From Anaeramoeba ignava (Eukaryota > Metamonada > Anaeramoebidae), in contig JAPDFW010000009.1 in assembly GCA_028826165.1 (NCBI GenBank), forward strand, positions 26,934-90,933: a DNA stretch of 64,000 nt, written 5' to 3'. Below are positions 57,858 to 64,000 of this stretch, piece by piece; position 1 is the first letter of the stretch; each line of letters begins with the position of its first letter. A program made the translations under genes and the position numbers. The notes below the pieces were generated by a model that was not told the DNA's origin, ran no database searches, and was given only the letters and a program-made list of their open reading frames with translations.

Positions 57858-59631
57858 ATGAATGAAATTATATTTTTTGGTTCGAATACATTTCCAAAAC
57901 TTATAAAAAATGAACCAGATTCAATAAAAAAACCAATTCAATTTAAATTTGAAAATGAAAAACAAATTAAACAAATTAAACAAATTTCATCAGGTTTTTT
58001 TTCAACAATTTTCCTTTTTAAAAATGGAAAAGCAATAGAATATTTAACAGAAAATGATTCAAAACAAAATCCTTCAAAAATCCAAATTGAAGAAAATATT
58101 CAAAAAGTAACTGTTGGTCATGAAAATGAAGCTATTTTAACAAAAGAAGGAAATGTATTTGCCAAAGGAAATAATATTAATCCAAAAAATCCAAAAGAAT
58201 TTATCAATATTTCATCATTAATTGAAGATACAAATGATAGAGTAATTCAAGATATTGTTTCTGGATCTGAATCAATTTACTTATTAACTTCAAATCATAA
58301 TGCTTATGGAATTGGTTCAAATGAATTTGGTCAACTTGGGTTTGATTTTGAAACACTTAGAAAAGCAGAAAAACCAATTTTAATGATGAAAAATGTTTCT
58401 AAAATATTTTCAGGAAATAATTCAAATCATGTTTTTCTTTTAAATTCAAATCAAGAATTATTTGGATGTGGGAATAATAATTTTAGTCAACTTGGATTAG
58501 GAGAATCAAGAAAAGAAGAAACAGAAATCCAAAAATTAACTCAAATCCAAAATATTCCAAAAGGCAAAATAATCGATATCAAATCAACAAATCAACATTC
58601 AATGATTTTGATTGAAGACCAAAATCTAAAAAGAAAAATTTATTCATGTGGATTTTATGAATATAATGGACTTGGCAAAGAATATGAAGATACTTATGAA
58701 TTTACTGAAATTAAATCATCTTTATTTGAAAATGATGATAATATTGTTGATTTTTCTTGTGGAAATGGGCATACTTTGATTTTAACTTCTAATCCAAAAC
58801 TGATCGGATTTGGGTGGAATAATTATGGTGAATTAGGAACTGGATATACAGATGATCAATTAATTCCAATTCAAATTGAACTTCCTAAATTAAGATTTAA
58901 TGAAGACATTTCTAATTATCGTATTTCTTGTGGATCTCACAGATCATTTATTTATTATTCACTTCCTTCTTTTTCCAATCTTGAAGAAGATTTGATCAAT
59001 TTATTTAGAAGAAAAGAATTTTGTAATATTTCATTTAAAACCGAAAATGGAGAAATAATTGAAGCTCATAAATTAATATTGAAATATAGATTAAATCAAA
59101 ATGAAAATCAAATTGAAAAACTTAAAGAAATTATTTCAAATAAATCAATTAAAGAATCAAATCAAATATTTGAAATGATTTATTCAAACAGAATTATAAA
59201 TCCAAAATTATATTCATGAAATTAAAGAAATTATTAATTCAAATGAAAAAATTGAAGAAACAATTAAAAGAATTTATTTAAATGAAAATGAAAATGAAAA
59301 AGATTTTATTATTGAAAGAAAAGAAAAACAATATAAATTTCCAAAATTAATATTAATAATGAGAAGTGAATTATATCGAGGAATGTTTTTATCTGTAACT
59401 GAAGACAAATCTAATAAAGTTACAGATTATAGTGAATTAAGTAATAAATCATTTCAAATATTTGAATATTGGATTTATTCAAATCAAATTAAAGAAGGAA
59501 TTCAAATTACACAAGAAATCATTGATGACTTAGAAACAGGAATTGGTTATTTTCAATTAAATGAAACAAATCCAAATTTATTTGATTTATTAATTAACAA
59601 ATTTAATAATCAAAATCAAAATCAAAATTAA
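57858..59631 (+). pseudogene. RCC1-BTB protein, frameshifted near the 3' end (copy 4)
   Basis: Frame open from ATG 57858 through the RCC1 repeats (YGIGSNEFGQLGF, FGCGNNNFSQLGLG, YSCGFYEYNGLG, IGFGWNNYGELGTG) and first BTB module (RRKEFCNISF, HKLILKYRL). An extra A at about 59216 (TATTCATGAA against TATTCTGAA in copy 2) creates an in-frame TGA at 59217-59219. The second BTB module then reads in the next frame from 59220 to TAA at 59629-59631. Without the A it would be about 590 residues, like copy 2. It may be a recent lesion or a consensus error: the remaining sequence shows no other damage. The 3' end passes directly into a hexamer tract. Confidence 0.85.
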
Positions 59632-59985
59632 AATTAAAATTAAAATCAAAATCAAAATTAAAAATAAAATTAAAATTAAAATTAAAATCAAAATTAAAAT
59701 TAAAATTAAAATCAAAATCAAAATCAAAATCAAAATTAAAATTAAAATTAAAATTAAAATTAAAATTAAAATTAAAATTAAAATTAAAATTAAAATCAAA
59801 ATTAAAATTAAAATTAAAATCAAAATTAAAATTAAAAATCAAAATCAAAATCAAAATTAAAATCAAAATCAAAATCAAAATCAAAATTAAAATTAAAATC
59901 AAACTTCAAAATTAAAATTAAAATTAAAATTAAAATTAAAAATCATAATTAAAATTAAAATTAAAATTAAAATTAAAATCCAAAT
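59620..59985. repeat. AAAATY hexanucleotide tract after RCC1-BTB copy 4
   Basis: AAAATT/AAAATC 6-mers start inside the last Asn-Gln codons of copy 4 and run for about 360 bp. Same unit and position as the tracts after copies 1 and 3. Confidence 0.93.
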
Positions 59986-60266
59986 TTATTTTTATTTATT
60001 AATCAAAAAACTTTTCCAAAAATTCATTTTTTTCATTTTTTCATTTTTCTTTTTAAAAAAAAGTTAATAAAAAGAAAAAGTAATTATTTTTCTTTCCTTT
60101 TTCATTATAAAAAAAATAAATCAAAATAATAAAACATTTTCTTTAAATTCTTTTATAATTTAATTTATTTATTCAAAATAATTTATTTTATTTTAAAATT
60201 AATCCAAAAAAAGGTTATTTTCTATTATTTTTATTTCTTATTTTTTAATTTGGAATTTAATTCAAA
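59986..60266 (+). promoter_or_regulatory. Spacer with a gene-less copy of the start element
   Basis: ATTCATTTTTTTCATTTTTTCATTTTTC at about 60024-60050 followed by TTTTTAAAAAAAAG resembles the RCC1-BTB start region, but no RCC1 ATG follows. It could serve the armadillo gene 220 bp downstream or be a leftover from a lost RCC1-BTB copy. Confidence 0.45.
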
Positions 60267-63200
60267 ATGGAACAAATTCAAAATCAAATTAATGAACTTC
60301 AAAAAAGAATGAATGAAAAAGATAATCAAATTAATGAACTTCAAAAAAGAATGGATGAAAAAGATAAACAAATTAAAGAACTTCAACAAAATTTATTCAA
60401 TATAATTCAAAATAATTATAACAATAATAATAATAATAATCAAAACACAAAACCAGAAACAGAAAAAAAAGCAGAAAACTTTTTAAAATCATTTTTAAAT
60501 GAAAATCAAAATGAAAATCAAAATGAAAGTAAATTTTTATTATTCTTATTTTATTTAATTAAAAATCTTTCTAAATAAATAAATTTAAATAAATATTAAA
60601 TAAATTTATAAATAATTTAGAATTAATTTCAATTGAAGAAATTATAAATTTAATTAATCAATTTCCAAAAAATGAAAAAATTCAAGAAAATGGATGTTTT
60701 ATTTTAGAAAAAATTTCAACAAAAAATGAAGGTAAAATAATATTATTTTTATTTTTAATTTAATTCAAAATTCAAAACTAATTTAAAAAAATAAAAATAA
60801 AGAAATCCAAAAATTAAAAGGAATTGAAATTGCAAAATATCAAGGAATTTTATTTATTCTTAAAGCAATTAATAATTTTCCAAATAATCAAATTATTCAA
60901 GAAAAATCAATTTCAATTTTAGCTAATATTGCTTTTGATTCTCGTAATATTTCAATTTCCATTTTAATTTCAATTTTCCAAATTAAATTAAATTAAATTA
61001 AATTGAATTGAATAAAAAAATTACAAATAGAAAATCAAATTGAAATTAAAGAAATGAAAGGAATTGAACCAATTATTAAATCAATTATTAATTTTCCAAA
61101 TAATAGAGATATTCAATTTCAAGGAATTAGATGCTTAAATAATCTTGCTTTAAATAATGGTAAATAAAAAACAAAATAAATCCAAAGAAATAATCAATTT
61201 AATATTTATTTTCTTCTCAAAAAAAAATTACAAAAAGAAAATCAAATTGAAATTAGAAAATTAAAAGGAATTAAACCAATTATTAATGCAATGAATAATT
61301 TCTCAAAAGATATAAATATTCAATCTGAAAGTTGTGATAGTTTATTTAATATTTCTCATAATGGAAGTAAATAATCAAGAATAAAACATAAAAATAAAAG
61401 ATTTGATAATAATTCAATCAAAAATCAAAAATCAAAAATCAAACTTTTCTTGTTTTTGAAAAAAAACAAAATTAGAAAACAAAAACAAAATTAAAGAATT
61501 AAATGGAATTGAACCAATTATTCAATCAATGATTAATTTCCCAAATGATGAATATATTCAAAATAGTGGATGTAAAGCTTTAACAAATATTTCTATTAAT
61601 GATGGTAAATTATTATTATTAATTAAATTTATATCAAAAAATATTAATTAAATAATCAAAATTAGAAAACAAAATCCAAATTAGAGAATTAAATGGAATT
61701 GAACCAATTATTCAATCAATGATTAATTTCCCAAATGATGAATATATTCAATTTAATGGATGTGAAGCTTTAACAAATATTTCTATTAATAAAGGTAAAT
61801 TATTATTAAACATTTTCAATCTAAATCAAATCAAAAATCAAAATCCAAAAAATCAAAAATCAAAAATTAAACTTTTCTTGTTTTTGAAAAATAAACAAAA
61901 ATAGAAAACAAAAACAAAATTAAAGAATTAAATGGAATTGAACCAATTATTCAATCAATGATTAATTTCCCAAATGATGAAGATATCCAAAATAGTGGAT
62001 GTAAAGCTTTATCAAATATTTCTATTAATGATGGTAAATTATTATTATTAATTAAATTTATATCAAAAAATATTAATTAGCTAAATAAATAAACAAAAAT
62101 AGAAAACAAAAACAAAATTAAAGAATTAAATGGAATTGAACCAATTATTCAATCAATGATTAATTTCCCAAATAATAGAGATATTCAATTTAATGGATGT
62201 GGAGCTTTAATAAATATTTCTATTAATAAAGGTAAATTATTATTAAACATTTCCAATCTAAATCAAAATCAAAAAATCAAAATCCAAAAAATCAAAAATC
62301 CAAAAATTAAACTTTTCTTGTTTTTGAAAAATAAACAAAAATAGAAAACAAAATCAAAATTAAAGAATTAAATGGAATTGAACCAATTATTCAATCAATG
62401 ATTAATTTCCCAAATGATGAATATATTCAAAATAGTGGATGTAAAGCTTTATCAAATATTTCTATTAATGATGGTAAATTATTATTATTAATTAAATTTA
62501 TATCAAAAAATATTAATTAAAAAAACAAAAATAGAAAACAAAATTCAAATTAGAGAATTAAATGGAATTGAAACAATTATCAAATCAATGATTAATTTCC
62601 CAAATAATAAAGATATTCAATTTAATGCATGTGAAGCTTTAACAAATCTTTCTATTAATGATGGTAAATTATTATCAATTAAATTAAATAAATGAGAGAA
62701 AACAAAACAAAATAAATTATTTTCCAATAATTTTAATCCAAAATTTAATTAAATTAAAATAGAAAACAGAATCAAAATTGAAGAATTAAATGGAATTGAA
62801 ATAATAATAGATGTATTAAAATCTGGATTTTATATTCCAGAAATGTATTATAATATATTTAAAGCTTTATCAATTTTTTCTTTAGATGAAGGTAAATAAT
62901 AAAAAGAATAAACAATTTATTTTATTTTCTTTTATTAATTTTAATTTATTTTATATCTTTTTTATTAAATCTAAAAACAAAATTGATTTTAAATTTCTTT
63001 CCAAAAAAATAGAAAATAAAATCAAAATTAGAGAATTAGATGGAATTAGTCGAATTACTTATGCAATGAATAGTTGGTATGAAAATGAAGAAATTCAAAA
63101 ATTTGGATGTAAAATCTTTTATAATCTTTCAACTAATAAAGGTAAAATGAAAATAATTTGAAAATATTAAATTATTTTGATATTTATCATTTCATAATTC

Positions 63201-64000
63201 ACTTTTATCTTATTTTATTTTTTCTTTATTCTTATATTTATTCCAAAAAATATTTTATTATTATTTAATTAACTTTAAAGAAAATCAAAACAAAATCATA
63301 AATGAAGTTTCTCATAAAATTATAGCAACAATGAATAGATTTCCAAATAATGAAGAAATTCAAAATTATGGATGTGGAATTTTATCAAATATCACAATTA
63401 ATAGTGGTAATTTATTTATCAATAAAAAAAACACAAAAATATCTTCAAAAACAAAATTTTATTTTTAATTTTTGATTTTATAATTATTAGATAATGCTTA
63501 TTACTTAAAAAGTATAAATGGAATTAAACCAGTTATTAAAGCAATGATTAGTTTCTCAAATAATGAACAAATTCAAGAAAAATCATTTGAAGCTTTATTT
63601 AATTTTTCTAAAAACTCAAGTAAAAAATATCCATAAATAAATATTATAAAACAAAAATTAATAATAATATTAATACTATTATTCATTTCTTCTTTTTTTT
63701 CAAAATCAAAAAATAAAAAATTATTAGTGAATTTAAATACAATTCTAGAATTAAATGGAATTGAAATGATTATAAAAGCAATGATTAATTTCCCAAAAAA
63801 TGAAAATATCCAAAATCAAGGAATTCAAGTTTTAATGAATATTTTAGATAATAAAGGTAAAATATTAATCAATTATTTAATTCAAAAATTAAATATTTAA
63901 TTCATAAATATAAAAATAGAAATTAAAAAGCATAATAAAACAAATCAATGGAATTGAAGTTATTCTTCAATCAATGATTAATTTCCCAGCAAAAGAAAAT
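60267..64000 (+). CDS. Armadillo-repeat protein, one repeat per exon, 3' partial
   Basis: Exon 1 (60267-60528) codes a coiled coil with repeats of INELQKRMxEKDxQ and an Asn-rich linker. Then come single-repeat exons: 60621-60731, 60803-60943, 61031-61159, 61238-61366, 61476-61604, 61666-61794, 61905-62033, 62103-62231, 62345-62473, 62535-62663, 62763-62891, 63013-63141, 63281-63406, 63491-63619, 63728-63856 and a last one from 63920 to the edge. Most are exactly 129 nt, all introns are phase 1, and each exon codes one ~43-residue repeat, typically KIKELNGIEPIIQSMINFP-N-x-x-IQxxGCxALxNISIN. The helical pattern with Gly-Cys-x-x-Leu-x-Asn is armadillo-like. Protein-interaction scaffold by inference. 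In the last exon one extra A (about 63942-63944) shifts the frame. Function unknown. Confidence 0.85.
61476..62700 (+). repeat. Two-exon (~430-440 bp) tandem duplication units inside the armadillo gene
   Basis: Exon-intron pairs 61476-61904, 61905-62344 and 62345 onward are near-copies: odd introns share TTAAATTTATATCAAAAAATATTAATTA and even introns share AAACTTTTCTTGTTTTTGAAAAATAAAC. The repeat is therefore a dimer of two armadillo exons with their introns. Confidence 0.88.

Overview
The window is nuclear DNA from a very AT-rich, intron-bearing unicellular eukaryote. Spliceosomal GT-AG introns, a TAF12 histone-fold subunit, Acinus, a TRAPP subunit, SCAR/WAVE complex machinery and Arf/Ras GTPases exclude a prokaryote. 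A mitochondrial-type Hsp70 with a presequence and a B12-dependent methylmalonyl-CoA mutase with a presequence show a mitochondrion or mitochondrion-related organelle that handles propionyl/succinyl units. The excess of BTB, RCC1, ankyrin and TLDc proteins, the amoeboid actin genes and this metabolism would fit an anaerobic amoeba such as Anaeramoeba, but that is a guess from gene content and not something the sequence proves.

Layout. 1-10.3 kb: BTB cluster I (a frameshifted and an intact RCC1-BTB gene, a BTB-BACK-coiled coil-TLDc gene, a truncated BTB relic, a Kelch-BTB gene) with local minisatellites. 10.3-13.1 kb: a 2.7-kb array of 12-bp units. 13.3-36.1 kb: housekeeping genes: a prenylated Ras-like GTPase, methylmalonyl-CoA mutase (-), a TMEM245/AI-2E-type membrane protein, TRAPPC9/Trs120, a THH1/TOM1/TOM3-type membrane protein (-) whose first intron is a 2.9-kb 12-bp array, TAF12 (-), a 39-residue membrane peptide (-), Acinus, and VAC14 (-). 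36.2-43.4 kb: an 11-exon NCKAP1/Nap1 gene with a proline-rich tail. 43.6-45.4 kb: a RasGEF (-). 45.5-59.6 kb: BTB cluster II (ankyrin-BTB gene, internally duplicated ankyrin-BTB gene on the minus strand, BTB-BACK-TLDc gene (-), frameshifted RCC1-BTB gene), interrupted by a TRF-like Myb protein, mitochondrial Hsp70 (-) and Arf (-). 60.3 kb to the end: an armadillo-repeat gene built from one-repeat-per-exon units, running off the window.

How the parts relate. The RCC1, Kelch and ankyrin genes all end in the same pair of BTB-type modules, so one C-terminal cassette has been joined to three different recognition domains. This looks like a local factory of adaptor proteins, plausibly ubiquitin-ligase substrate receptors (inference). 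Ras GTPase, RasGEF, NCKAP1, Arf, TRAPPC9 and VAC14 are parts of signalling, actin and membrane-traffic pathways but are not obviously co-regulated.

Two global features stand out. First, nearly every gene start is preceded by a T-rich element containing TCATTTTT, often about 15-40 nt before the ATG. Second, most low-complexity arrays, in introns, intergenic DNA and coding sequence alike, have a 6-bp or 12-bp period. A caution: about ten frame breaks, mostly one-base changes in homopolymers and of both signs, interrupt otherwise conserved genes. Most are probably consensus errors, and gene models across them are given as single loci. Exon boundaries were derived by hand from GT-AG sites, phase and family similarity.
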